64,000 bases of DNA from Corynebacterium aquilae DSM 44791 (GTDB taxonomy: Bacteria > Actinomycetota > Actinomycetes > Mycobacteriales > Mycobacteriaceae), in the NCBI RefSeq assembly GCF_001941445.1, contig NZ_CP009245.1, positions 1,449,992-1,513,991 on the forward strand, written 5' to 3'. Below, one piece after another: positions 1 through 8,883 of the stretch. The notes under the pieces were generated by a model. That model saw only the letters and a program-made list of their open reading frames with translations. It made no database searches and had not been told where the DNA came from. The stretch's first letter is position 1. Each line of letters opens with the position of its first letter. The position numbers and the translations under genes were made by a program.

Positions 1-457
1 TCTGCAAATCCTCCCCCTCCGGCATCGCCGAAGCGCGCCCCGACACTCGGGTCAAAATCACCGTCTGCGCCACCGTCGGAACAGTCAACTCATGCCCCAA
101 CACCGCCGCAGCCGCCGCAAACGACGGCACCCCCGGCACAATCTCATAATCAATCCCCAGCGCCGTCAACCGGCGCGCCTGCTCAGCAACCGCCGAAAAC
201 ACCGCCGGATCCCCAGACTGCAAACGGGCAACATCCTTACCCTGCGCATGGGCACTTGCAATAGTCTCCACAATGGTGTCCAACGGCATCCGGGCAGTAT
301 TAATCACCTCCGCACCTTCCGGACACAACGCCAACACATCGTCAGCAACAATACTGCCCGCATACATACACACCTGCGCGCGCTCAATGATGCGAGCAGC
401 ACGCACCGTCAACAAATCAGCAGCACCAGGGCCTGCACCAATAAAAAACACAGTCAT
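1..457 (-). CDS. cobM: Precorrin-4 C11-methyltransferase CobM (3' end outside window)
   Basis: Reading the minus strand from the ATG at 457 gives 152 codons open to the window edge. The protein starts [20 protein letters not shown], the SAM-binding entry of the tetrapyrrole (CobA/CysG-type) methylase fold, followed by the [12 protein letters not shown] loop near residue 89 and [15 protein letters not shown], both conserved in CobM/CbiF. The family adds the C-11 methyl group to precorrin-4 in cobalamin synthesis. It lies downstream of cobL on the same strand, with a 181-base gap, so it may be co-transcribed or have its own promoter. The C-terminal part is cut off by the window. Assignment to CobM rather than another corrin methylase rests on the motif pattern and on cobL next door. 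Confidence 0.88.
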   Translation of the reverse strand, partial: MTVFFIGAGPGAADLLTVRAARIIERAQVCMYAGSIVADDVLALCPEGAEVINTARMPLDTIVETIASAHAQGKDVARLQSGDPAVFSAVAEQARRLTALGIDYEIVPGVPSFAAAAAVLGHELTVPTVAQTVILTRVSGRASAMPEGEDLQ

Positions 458-638
458 GGTTAAGGAAAAACCCCTTTACAAAAAATCAAGAAAACACCGG
501 CGCACACGAGCGCCACAACGAAACAACACACCCAGGCATCACAACGCCACCTGCGCAAGAAACGATGACACCAACTCTAAGTTAGGACACAACACAGCTG
601 ACACAACAACCCGCCCGGACCTATGTAGCACGCCACTT

Positions 639-1934
639 TTAAGAATCCCGCTCAGGGCGCGGTTTACGCACCCGCCACTGAGTCACCGGCAACGCCGGAC
701 GCATCGTCGTAAACGACCCCACCGCATGCTCCTGATACACCTCAATACGACGCAACTGCCCCCCATACGCCAACCGCAACGTCGCCAAACGCTGCTCACT
801 TTCCAGCGTCACCGCATTAGCCACCAGTAGCCCACCTTCAACAAGGTGCTCCCAGGCCGACTCGAACACATTGTCAGCAGTCAAACCGCCACCAATGAAC
901 ACAATGTCAGGACGCCGCACAGCCGCCTCCGCCGCCAAAGCCTCCGGAGCCGCACCCGCAACCTTTAAACGCGGGGTACCCAAACGCGAAGCATTAAACC
1001 GAATCCTCTCACCACGCACAGGATCCTTCTCAAAACACGTAGCGGAAGCGCTCGGAACCGCCCGCAGCACTTCAATGCCAATCGACCCCGAGCCGCCACC
1101 AATATCCCACAAATGGCACCCCGCATGCGGTTGCAAAGCACACACCGTCCACGCCCGAACATCCTGCTTCGTCAGCTGGCCATCATTGTCATACGCCTCA
1201 TCATCCAACCCCGGAAGCAACGACCGGTACGGACCATGCGGCACGACAGCAATCACATTCAACGCACTCAGCGTCTGCGGAGGAGATGCAGCCGTCCCCT
1301 TCGCCACCACCTCACTTGGAGAGCCCAAATCACTCAACAACCACACATCGGCCTCCGCATGCCCCAAAGCACACAACAAAGCCCACACCTCATCCGGCGT
1401 CTGACGATCACGACCCAACACCACAAAAGGATGCCCCGACTCAACAGCCGGAATAATGCTCGCCACCGGCTGGGTAACACAACTGAGCGCCTGCGTCTCG
1501 TTCAACGCCCACCCCAACCGGGCACACGCCAAAGACACACTGGACGCAGACGGCCACACCCGCACCCGCTTTGGGCCAAACTCCCGAATCAACGTGGTAC
1601 CAATGCCATGAAACATCGGATCACCCGAACCCAACACCACCACCGTCTGCCCCGCCAAACGCTCGAAAGTGGAATGCAAATTCGGCATCAAAGGACGCGG
1701 ATAAGGCACCCGCTGCGCGGCCACATCCTCAGGCAACAAATCCAACTGCCGAGTCGACCCCATCACCGCATCCGCATCACGAATCAACGCCTGCGCACTC
1801 GCCCCCAACTCCGCAAAACCACCCGCACCAATGCCAATAACATCAATCACCGAATCCGAATGACGGTGCCTACCGCCACGGTTCGGACTGGAATCAACAT
1901 CATTGGAACGGCCGTCGCCGGCGGGGATAGTCAT
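639..1934 (-). CDS. cobL: Precorrin-6Y C5,15-methyltransferase (decarboxylating), CbiE-CbiT fusion
   Basis: The 431-residue protein is the CobL two-domain fusion. An N-terminal CbiE-like tetrapyrrole methylase (about residues 29-230) carries IDVIGIGAGG and VLGSGDPMFHGIG. A C-terminal CbiT-like class I methyltransferase (about 250-425) carries the SAM loop DIGGGSGSIGIE at 277-288. CobL methylates C-5 and C-15 of precorrin-6Y and decarboxylates the acetate side chain in aerobic B12 synthesis. Length is usual for fused CobL. The first 28 residues (charged, with GGRHRHSD) precede the conserved fold, so the true start might be a little downstream. It lies between a short-chain dehydrogenase gene and cobM on the same strand. 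Confidence 0.93.
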   Translation of the reverse strand: MTIPAGDGRSNDVDSSPNRGGRHRHSDSVIDVIGIGAGGFAELGASAQALIRDADAVMGSTRQLDLLPEDVAAQRVPYPRPLMPNLHSTFERLAGQTVVVLGSGDPMFHGIGTTLIREFGPKRVRVWPSASSVSLACARLGWALNETQALSCVTQPVASIIPAVESGHPFVVLGRDRQTPDEVWALLCALGHAEADVWLLSDLGSPSEVVAKGTAASPPQTLSALNVIAVVPHGPYRSLLPGLDDEAYDNDGQLTKQDVRAWTVCALQPHAGCHLWDIGGGSGSIGIEVLRAVPSASATCFEKDPVRGERIRFNASRLGTPRLKVAGAAPEALAAEAAVRRPDIVFIGGGLTADNVFESAWEHLVEGGLLVANAVTLESEQRLATLRLAYGGQLRRIEVYQEHAVGSFTTMRPALPVTQWRVRKPRPERDS

Positions 1935-1979
1935 ACAAGAAAGTATAACCGGGGCGCCACACCAGCCCGAGACACCAAA

Positions 1980-2765
1980 TCAGCGCGGCATCCGCCGCCA
2001 CACACCACGCGGAACCACCGCCATCACATAAGCCAACCACCGCAACGCCGAAGGAATCCACAACGTGCCCCGCCGCCCGGAGGCAATAGCAGACACCACC
2101 GCATCCGCAACCTTATCGGGCGTCGTGCTCAACGGTGCAGGTTTCATCCCCGCCGTCATGGAACCAATCACAAACCCCGGGCGGGCAATGATCAGCTGCA
2201 CCGCAGTGGAATGCAAACGATCCACCAATCCCTGACACAACGCGTCCACACCAGCCTTGGTCGACCCATACACAAAGTTTGCGCGCCTAGCCCGGAACCC
2301 AGCGATCGAAGAAAACGCAACAAGTGTGGCGGGTGTCTTTTGTTCGCTCAGCACCTTCGCAGACGCCATGATCGCGGCAACCTGGGCCGCATAATCCACC
2401 TCAGCGATCTGGTAGGCGTGGAAAGGATCATCTTCGGCGTCGTGCTGCGAGCCGAGAATGCCGAAAGCCACCACGATGCAGCTAATGAGACCCTGGTTGG
2501 CGGCATGACGAATCACGTGCACGATGCTGTCGATGTCTGTGGCCTCAAAAGCCACGATCTCCACGCTGCTAGCACCTGATGCCCGCAACTGCTCGGCGCG
2601 CTGTTGAGCAGCTTCAGGCCGGCGGGCGGCAAGAATTATGTGGCGGTTGGCGCACAGCAAGGTGGCGATTTCTCCGCCAATGTCGCTGGTCGCGCCCAAG
2701 ATGAGGACGCTGCCCTCCCCCAGCCCGTTTTTGGACGTGTGATTGTTGCGGCGAGGAAAAATCAT
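1980..2765 (-). CDS. Short-chain dehydrogenase/reductase
   Basis: A 261-residue classical SDR. The nucleotide-binding motif GATSDIGG is at residues 24-31 (the usual TGxxxGxG is modified), and the catalytic set is visible as SS near 152-153 and YGSTK at 166-170 (Tyr166, Lys170). The C-terminus VVPRGVWRRMPR resembles the DprE2-like actinobacterial SDRs, but the gene sits beside cobL, as an SDR gene does in mycobacteria as I recall. Substrate is unknown. Its stop is 45 bases upstream of the cobL start on the same strand, which fits an operon running towards cobM. Confidence 0.85.
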   Translation of the reverse strand: MIFPRRNNHTSKNGLGEGSVLILGATSDIGGEIATLLCANRHIILAARRPEAAQQRAEQLRASGASSVEIVAFEATDIDSIVHVIRHAANQGLISCIVVAFGILGSQHDAEDDPFHAYQIAEVDYAAQVAAIMASAKVLSEQKTPATLVAFSSIAGFRARRANFVYGSTKAGVDALCQGLVDRLHSTAVQLIIARPGFVIGSMTAGMKPAPLSTTPDKVADAVVSAIASGRRGTLWIPSALRWLAYVMAVVPRGVWRRMPR

Positions 2766-2847
2766 GACAGACTCCGTTGGCGTGAAATCTTTGGCTTATG
2801 CTGCGCCCCAGCGCTGGAGATGAACAACTGGGGCGGTGGAAAATTTT

Positions 2848-3969
2848 TTAGGACGCGTCTTCCGGGCTCGCGTCCAGGGTGCGGGGGCGTGAGTTCAGGC
2901 GACGAACTCCGTCTTCGGTGACCACAACGATGTCTTCGATGCGTGCACCACCGAGTTCGGAGATATAGATTCCCGGCTCGATGGAAAACGCCATGCCTGG
3001 CTCGAGAACCCGGTCGTTACCTGCAGCGATCGCGGGTTCTTCATGGGTGGACAGGCCAATGCCATGGCCGGTGCGGTGGAAGAAAAATTCTCCATACCCG
3101 GCCTCGGTGATGATGTCTCGGGCTGCGGCATCCACACTGCCGGCGGTGACCCCGGGTCGCGCTTGGGCCAGCGCGGCCCGCTGCGCCTGAGACAAAACGT
3201 CGTAGGCTGCTGCAAGGCGTTCATCGAGTTCGCCACCGGGGACGACGTAAGTGCGGGTGCAGTCGGAGCAATACCCCGACGGCATGGTGCCTCCGATGTC
3301 GACCACCACCATCTCGCCGGCGGCGAGAACACGATCCGAGTAATCATGGTGCGGCAGCGCACCATTGGGGCCCGAGCCAACGATGATGAAGTCGACGCTT
3401 GTGTGACGTTCGAGGATCAGGCGCTCAAGATCAGCTGCTACTTCCCTTTCCGTGCGGCCGGCGCGGAGCAACTCCGGAACCTGGGCGTGGACGGCATCAA
3501 TGGCTTCGCCAGCTTCTGCCAGCGCTGCGATTTCGGCCTCATCCTTACAGGCCAGCAACTCCCCGAGAGCTTCTTCCGCCAGCAGCATGTCGGTTCCCAC
3601 CACTTTTTGCAGGCGCAGAACGTGATCGGCGGTCAGTGCGGAACCGACGACGATGGGGCCGTCGGATTCAGCGCCACTAAGCGCCTCAGCTACCAGTGCG
3701 TAAGGGCTGGACCCGTCGGGCCAAGCCTTTTGCGTCAGGCCAAGACCCGGGTCGATGGTGGGCACATCGACCGCCGGCGAAATCAGGGTGGGTTCCCCGC
3801 CAAGAACCAGCGCGGTGAGCCGCTCGTGGGAGTCGATTTCCAGCCCGGTGAAGTATTTCATCAGCATGCCGGTAGGCACGACGAGTCCGCCGGTGCCGAG
3901 TTCCGCGCACAGCTTCTCGGCCTGGCGCATGCGGGCGACATAGACATCAGTTGCAAAAGTCTCACTCAT
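2848..3969 (-). CDS. pepQ: Xaa-Pro dipeptidase / M24 metallopeptidase
   Basis: Start taken at the ATG at 3969 (MSETFATDVYVARM), because the longer open frame to 4182 runs into helY and is Arg/Pro-rich without homology. This gives 373 residues. An N-terminal creatinase-like domain is followed by the pita-bread M24 catalytic domain. Metal ligands are recognisable as the Asp in VVVDIGG, the Asp in GYCSDCTRTY, the His in HRTGHGIGLSTHEE, the Glu in EPGMAFSIEPGIY and the Glu in GARIEDIVVV. The enzyme should release N-terminal residues ahead of proline from dipeptides in the cytoplasm. It follows helY on the same strand with a 90-base gap. Confidence 0.9.
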   Translation of the reverse strand: MSETFATDVYVARMRQAEKLCAELGTGGLVVPTGMLMKYFTGLEIDSHERLTALVLGGEPTLISPAVDVPTIDPGLGLTQKAWPDGSSPYALVAEALSGAESDGPIVVGSALTADHVLRLQKVVGTDMLLAEEALGELLACKDEAEIAALAEAGEAIDAVHAQVPELLRAGRTEREVAADLERLILERHTSVDFIIVGSGPNGALPHHDYSDRVLAAGEMVVVDIGGTMPSGYCSDCTRTYVVPGGELDERLAAAYDVLSQAQRAALAQARPGVTAGSVDAAARDIITEAGYGEFFFHRTGHGIGLSTHEEPAIAAGNDRVLEPGMAFSIEPGIYISELGGARIEDIVVVTEDGVRRLNSRPRTLDASPEDAS

Positions 3970-4058
3970 ACCGCCACACACTACGCTGCTCGCCTGGCGT
4001 GTTTCAGGACTGGGCAACCCGTGGCGGTGTGGCCTGCGCAAATGGTGATTGTGTGGGT

Positions 4059-7000
4059 CTACATTCCGAGCGCGACGACTCCACGGCGGATAGCTTCGCG
4101 GGCTTGGCGCGCCGAACGGCGAATCTCGTCGGTATACCCGGTGTCGGAGACCTGGTCGAGTGCGTCGACCACCTGCCGGCACTGGCGCACAAAATCACCC
4201 GGGGTCATTTGGGCACCCATCTGGTTGGCGGCTGCTAGCGCGTAACCTAGCGGCGCGCCGGCAGTCCACTGGTGGATTGCCAGCGCGAAACCCGGATCGG
4301 GGGCGGTGGTTGGATCCAGGTGTCGGCTGTTTTCTTCCCAGATCAGTTCCCGCCAAATATCGTGGGTGCGTCGCATTGCCTGGGCAAGGTTTTCCGTTGC
4401 CGCACACTGCTCGATGTCGTAGGACACCTCCTTTCGTGCTTCATAGGTGCACTGGGAGACCGCTGCCGCAAGCTCGGCTGGGTCAAGATCGTTGAAAATT
4501 CCGCGGCGCAAACACTGGGCGATGAGCAGATCGCTGGAGTTGTGGATGCGTGCTAGGCGTTCGCCTTCGTCGGTGGGCAGGTATACCCACTGGTCTTCAT
4601 CGTGGTCTGCAGTAATGGTTTCAGCTGTCGTGCCGGACAGTGCGGCTTGTTGTTCGGCGCGCTGCTGTGCGTCTGCAATGGTGACTTTTTCGATGTAACC
4701 CAGGTGCTCGAGGAGGTCAACGATGTCGTCGAAGGTGCGTCCCAGGCTGTTTTGGGCGGAATCCATCTCGCGACGTAGAGCTTCCAGCTGTCCGACGGCT
4801 CGTTGGTAGTCGCGGGTTTTCGCGGCAAGCGCATCGGTATGCGGGTGGTTGTGCGCGGGGTGTTCGCGCATGGCGTTTCGGGTCTCTACGGCGCGGGCGC
4901 TGGGGCGAACCTTGACGGTGTTTTTCAACCGTCGGGGACGCTTGATATCCAGCCCACGCAACAGCTGGGCGGTTTTGCCGGCGTGTTTGCGGGGGTTTCT
5001 GGCGACGAAGGACGGCACCCGCAGGTCACCCAGGAACAGCGGAGGAATGGCCAAGTCTTCTGCGGAGATGCGGCCGCACCAGCCTTGTTCGGTGGTGATC
5101 GTGATGGTGGAACTGCCGCCGAACGCGGGTTCCATCACGCAAGCAATGATCGGGGATTTTTTGCCCGGCAACGCAATCACATCGCCGACACGGGCGCGTT
5201 TGAGTAACGCTTTGGTTTCTTTGCCGCGTTCGCTCAGGGCGCGTTTTTTGTCCGCTTTTTCGATCATCGACAGTTCTTGCCGCAACTGCAGATATTCAGC
5301 CAGGTCATTCACGCTGATGGGTGCGACGGGAGCGGAGGAATCCTGGTTAATTTCGTCCAGGGCCGTATCAAGCTGCTTTTTGAGCTGTTGCACCTTGGTG
5401 GCGAGGCGGGCTTCGTCGCGGGCGTGCGAGACCACGTCACCATCGAGTTGGAACTGCGCGAAGGAACGTTCAATCAGGCTGCGCCCCCGGGTGTATCCGA
5501 TGGTGGCCAGCAGGTTGACGGTCATGTTGTAGCCGGGGCTAAACGTCGAGTCCAGGGGGTAGGTGCGGGTTGAGGCCAAGGAGGCGACGGCTACGGGATC
5601 CAGCCCGGGTTCCCACTGCACGACGGCGTGTCCGATGGTGTCGATTCCGCGGCGACCTGCGCGGCCGGTGAGCTGGGTGTACTGGCCGGGGGTGACATCG
5701 ACAAATCCTTCGCCGTTGTATTTCACCAGTCGCTCGATCAGCACGGTGCGGGCGGGCATGTTGATGCCCAGTGCCAGGGTTTCAGTTGCAAAGACTGCCT
5801 TGACCAGTCCTTTGACGAATAGTTCTTCCACGATGTGGCGAAACGCCGGCAGCATACCGGCGTGGTGCGCGGCGAAGCCTCGCATGAGGTTGCTGCGCCA
5901 CTGGCGGAAACCTAACACCTTGAGATCCTCATCGGGAATGCCTTCGACGCCGGCATCGATGATGGCGGCGATCTGCTGGCTTTCCTGCTGGGTGGTGAGG
6001 GTCAGTCGGCTGCGGGAGCATTGGATCAGGGCCTTGTCGCAACCTGAGCGGGAGAAGATGAAGAAGATGACCGGCAGCATCGAGTGGCTATCCAGCATTT
6101 CGATCACGTCGGTGCGTTTGATGGACGCAGCATATGCGCGGCCCCCGCCGGATCCACCACGAAAACCCCGGTCCCCGCCCTCGGCTGATCTCTCTGCCCG
6201 GCGCACCGCCTTATCAAGACGCGGGTTGAGCTGTGGTGCACTGTGTTGCGGGTCTAGTGTGGCGTCGGATTCCGATGCTGCTTGTGCAGCTTGGTTGTGG
6301 GCGCGGGCCATGTCGTCGATGGACAGGGGGCGCGACAGGCTGCGTTTGTCGGGATCTTTGTCGGCGGTGCTGTCCGAGGCGCGAATTAGTGGATTGTCTA
6401 GCTGATCGAACAGCGGGTAGAGCTGTCCTTTGACGATCATCCACTGCTCGAGCGGAATGGGTCGGTGATCGGTGACGACGACCTGGGTGTGGCCGCGCAC
6501 GGTGGATAACCAGCGACCGAATTCTTCCGAGTTGCTCACGGTTGCGGACAGTCCGATGACTGCCACACTGTCGTCAAGGTTGAGGATGACTTCCTCCCAG
6601 ACCGCGCCGCGGGATTTGTCGGCGAGGAAGTGGATTTCATCCATCACCACCGATTCCAGTCGGTTGAGTGCGGGGCTGGACGCGTAGATCATGTTGCGCA
6701 GCACTTCGGTGGTCATCACGACGATGTCGGCATCGCCGTTGATGGAGACATCGCCCGTTAATAGACCCACGCTGTCCTCGCCGTAGACGGCGACGAGATC
6801 GTGATACTTCTGATTGCTCAGCGCTTTAATAGGGGTGGTGTAAAAGCACTTGGCGCCGTGCTGCAATGCCTGGTAGACGGCGAATTCGCCGACAATGGTT
6901 TTACCGGCGCCGGTCGGTGCGCACACCAGCACGCCATCGCCCTCGGCGACGATATTGCATGCCGTGACCTGGAAAGGATCCATGGGAAACGACAGGCGGT

Positions 7001-7079
7001 CCGCGAATTGCGCCACCAATGGACTAGGGGTGGCTTCGGGTGTGGCGTTGTCGGCGGGTGCGGCATCGGCTGAACTCAT
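4059..7079 (-). CDS. helY: Ski2/Mtr4-like DExH RNA helicase HelY
   Basis: About 1006 residues from the ATG at 7079; a TTG three codons upstream is also possible. It is a superfamily 2 helicase of the Ski2/Mtr4 type found in actinobacteria as HelY. Motif I APTGAGKT (about 54-61), the DEIH box in VVMDEIHFLADKSRG (about 147-150), motif III GLSAT and motif VI QLTGRAGRRGID are intact. A Gly/Arg-rich stretch (GGDRGFRGGSGGG) lies in the middle, and a long C-terminal part (about 730-1006) matches the DSHCT domain position. Probable role is ATP-driven unwinding of RNA in processing or decay; the bacterial function is poorly defined. It follows tatC on the same strand, separated by a strong terminator. 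Confidence 0.92.
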   Translation of the reverse strand: MSSADAAPADNATPEATPSPLVAQFADRLSFPMDPFQVTACNIVAEGDGVLVCAPTGAGKTIVGEFAVYQALQHGAKCFYTTPIKALSNQKYHDLVAVYGEDSVGLLTGDVSINGDADIVVMTTEVLRNMIYASSPALNRLESVVMDEIHFLADKSRGAVWEEVILNLDDSVAVIGLSATVSNSEEFGRWLSTVRGHTQVVVTDHRPIPLEQWMIVKGQLYPLFDQLDNPLIRASDSTADKDPDKRSLSRPLSIDDMARAHNQAAQAASESDATLDPQHSAPQLNPRLDKAVRRAERSAEGGDRGFRGGSGGGRAYAASIKRTDVIEMLDSHSMLPVIFFIFSRSGCDKALIQCSRSRLTLTTQQESQQIAAIIDAGVEGIPDEDLKVLGFRQWRSNLMRGFAAHHAGMLPAFRHIVEELFVKGLVKAVFATETLALGINMPARTVLIERLVKYNGEGFVDVTPGQYTQLTGRAGRRGIDTIGHAVVQWEPGLDPVAVASLASTRTYPLDSTFSPGYNMTVNLLATIGYTRGRSLIERSFAQFQLDGDVVSHARDEARLATKVQQLKKQLDTALDEINQDSSAPVAPISVNDLAEYLQLRQELSMIEKADKKRALSERGKETKALLKRARVGDVIALPGKKSPIIACVMEPAFGGSSTITITTEQGWCGRISAEDLAIPPLFLGDLRVPSFVARNPRKHAGKTAQLLRGLDIKRPRRLKNTVKVRPSARAVETRNAMREHPAHNHPHTDALAAKTRDYQRAVGQLEALRREMDSAQNSLGRTFDDIVDLLEHLGYIEKVTIADAQQRAEQQAALSGTTAETITADHDEDQWVYLPTDEGERLARIHNSSDLLIAQCLRRGIFNDLDPAELAAAVSQCTYEARKEVSYDIEQCAATENLAQAMRRTHDIWRELIWEENSRHLDPTTAPDPGFALAIHQWTAGAPLGYALAAANQMGAQMTPGDFVRQCRQVVDALDQVSDTGYTDEIRRSARQAREAIRRGVVALGM

Positions 7080-7137
7080 GGGTTCCAAACTACCGGGATT
7101 TTCTCAAAAGCCCGCTATGCGGGGCGTGTGGGGCATA

Positions 7138-7172
7138 AAAGAAGACCTGCCCCGCTTGGTGCGGGGCAGGTC
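7138..7172 (-). terminator. Rho-independent terminator after tatC
   Basis: Perfect 12-bp inverted repeat, GACCTGCCCCGC (7144-7155) against GCGGGGCAGGTC (7161-7172) with a 5-base loop. On the minus strand it is followed by TTCTTTTATG. It lies 19 bases after the tatC stop. Confidence 0.88.
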
Positions 7173-7190
7173 GTGGTGGGTGCTGAGGGT

Positions 7191-8309
7191 TTAAAGCACG
7201 TCGTCGAAGTCGCTTGTGGGGCGTTCGGCGAGATTACCGCGCTGTTCAGCGCCTTGCATGTTGGGCAGTCGCGGGTCGACGCGATTAACTCCGCCGGCGG
7301 TGGGGCGCTGGCTGGGGGTTACCGGTGACACCGGGGGCAGCGGTTCGGCCGCAATGGGGTCGGCGGGGTCGGCTCCTAGGGGGCTGGCTGCGCCGACGGG
7401 TGCAGGGGCTTCGATTCCTCCGGAGGCGCCGATTCCGCCGGCGGGGCTGATCGGCCCGGAGGCCTCATCGTCGTCGATGTCCATCCAGTCCGGGCGGTCC
7501 AGGTTGCGTCGTTTGTCGTTGAAGCGGCAGAACTGCAGCGACATTTCCACCAGGAAAGTCAACGCGAGCGCCAGCGCGGTCATGGAGTACGGGTCTTGGC
7601 CCGGGGTCATGAAGGCCGCGAAGACGAACACCAGCATGATGATGATGCGTCGCTTGCCTTTGATGGTGTCGTAGGTGAGGATGCCCAGGATGTTCAGGGT
7701 GGCGATGATCAGGGGAACTTCGAAGCTGACCCCGAAAATCAGCAGCAAGGAGAACAGGAAGTGGTAGTAGCGTTCACCGTTAAGTGCGGCGATCTGGGTG
7801 TTGTCACCCAGCGTCATCAGGAATTCCAGGCCAATGGACACCACGTAGTAGGCGAGGATGGCTCCGGCAACGAACAGGGCCACTGCCACAGAGATGAAAG
7901 CAAGGGCGCCGCGGCGCTCGTTTTTCAACAGGCCGGGGTTGATGAAGCCCCAGATTTGGGCCATCCAGAAGGGGCTCGTCAGCACAGCACCTGCCAGGGC
8001 GCCGACCTTGAGGCGCAGCATGAACATTTCGAACGGCGAGGTGGCCAGCAGGCGGCATTCGCCGTCGGCGGAGCTCATGATGCGTTTGCTCGGCGGGAGT
8101 TGGCAGTAGGGTTCGCGGAGCAGATCACCTAGGGTGGGCAGCCCAAAGAGGGAACGCTGGTACCAGATGTAGCCGACGACGGTGCCCACGGCGATGGCCA
8201 GCAGGCTGAGGATCAGTCGCCGTCGGAGCTCCTGGATGTGCTCGACGAGAGACATTGAGCCGTCGGCTGGGCGCTTGGTGCGCCGACGGCGTTTCGTGGT
8301 GGTGGACAT
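7191..8309 (-). CDS. tatC: Sec-independent protein translocase TatC
   Basis: A 372-residue multi-spanning membrane protein with the TatC hallmarks: HIQELRRRL near residue 24 (cytoplasmic N-terminus that recognises twin-arginine signals), SPFEMF near 93, the glutamate in FGVSFEVPL, and FAAFMTPGQDPYSM before the last helices. Six membrane segments end near residue 265. The remaining 105 residues are a soluble Asp/Pro/Ala/Gly-rich tail without a recognised domain, longer than in E. coli TatC. It forms the Tat receptor with TatA, encoded just upstream. No tatB is visible here. Confidence 0.95.
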   Translation of the reverse strand: MSTTTKRRRRTKRPADGSMSLVEHIQELRRRLILSLLAIAVGTVVGYIWYQRSLFGLPTLGDLLREPYCQLPPSKRIMSSADGECRLLATSPFEMFMLRLKVGALAGAVLTSPFWMAQIWGFINPGLLKNERRGALAFISVAVALFVAGAILAYYVVSIGLEFLMTLGDNTQIAALNGERYYHFLFSLLLIFGVSFEVPLIIATLNILGILTYDTIKGKRRIIIMLVFVFAAFMTPGQDPYSMTALALALTFLVEMSLQFCRFNDKRRNLDRPDWMDIDDDEASGPISPAGGIGASGGIEAPAPVGAASPLGADPADPIAAEPLPPVSPVTPSQRPTAGGVNRVDPRLPNMQGAEQRGNLAERPTSDFDDVL

Positions 8310-8458
8310 GAGTGGAACTCACCTTTGCGTCGCAACGTCAGATAGCGGGGTGGCACCAAGTGCCGGAGGGGGTCCCGCTGACGAGAAAAGACAAACGCCG
8401 CAGCAGCATAAGATCCGCCAGGTGTGCTACCTGGTGGTTTGCCGTGCGGCGTGGAGCC

Positions 8459-8767
8459 CTAGTTGGAGGGCTGCTGGTATTGCTGCTGTTGCGGCTGTGC
8501 CGGCTGCTGGTACTGCTGGGTGGGCTGTTGTACCGGCTGCTGGACGGGTTGGGCAACCTGCTGCGGCTGGATCGGCTGCGGCTGGATTTGCTGCTGTGCC
8601 GGTGCCGGCAAGGCTTCGTCGTCCTTGCTCATTTCCTTGACCTCGGACTTGAAGATACGCATCGAGCGACCCAGGGAACGTGCGGCATCGGGTAGGCGGC
8701 GGGAGCCGAACAAGATGATGACGACGACGGCGATGATGATGAGCTCGGTGGGGCCCAGATTAGGCAT
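8459..8767 (-). CDS. tatA: Sec-independent translocase subunit TatA
   Basis: A 102-residue protein with the TatA/B layout: short N-terminus, one membrane helix ([14 protein letters not shown], residues 8-21), the FG(S)RRLP hinge, an amphipathic helix ([19 protein letters not shown]), then a long tail built from QP, QQP and QPIQPQ repeats with almost no charge. TatA oligomerises to form the Tat pore. The first gene of a tatA-tatC pair, it follows pafBC by 116 bases. Confidence 0.93.
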   Translation of the reverse strand: MPNLGPTELIIIAVVVIILFGSRRLPDAARSLGRSMRIFKSEVKEMSKDDEALPAPAQQQIQPQPIQPQQVAQPVQQPVQQPTQQYQQPAQPQQQQYQQPSN

Positions 8768-8883
8768 TACTCGAACCTTTCGGTCGGGGTACGGCGCTTA
8801 GGTGGCTCGCGTGGTTTTGCGAGCCGGTGTTTTGAGCGCGTGTGTGGTTATAGGGGTGAGTCTACCCGGCGGGGACGTGTCTG

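Noticed and set aside
1113..2579. 488-codon plus-strand frame across cobL and the SDR gene
   Set aside because: Arg/His/Pro-rich translation spanning two real genes and their gap; an artefact of base composition.
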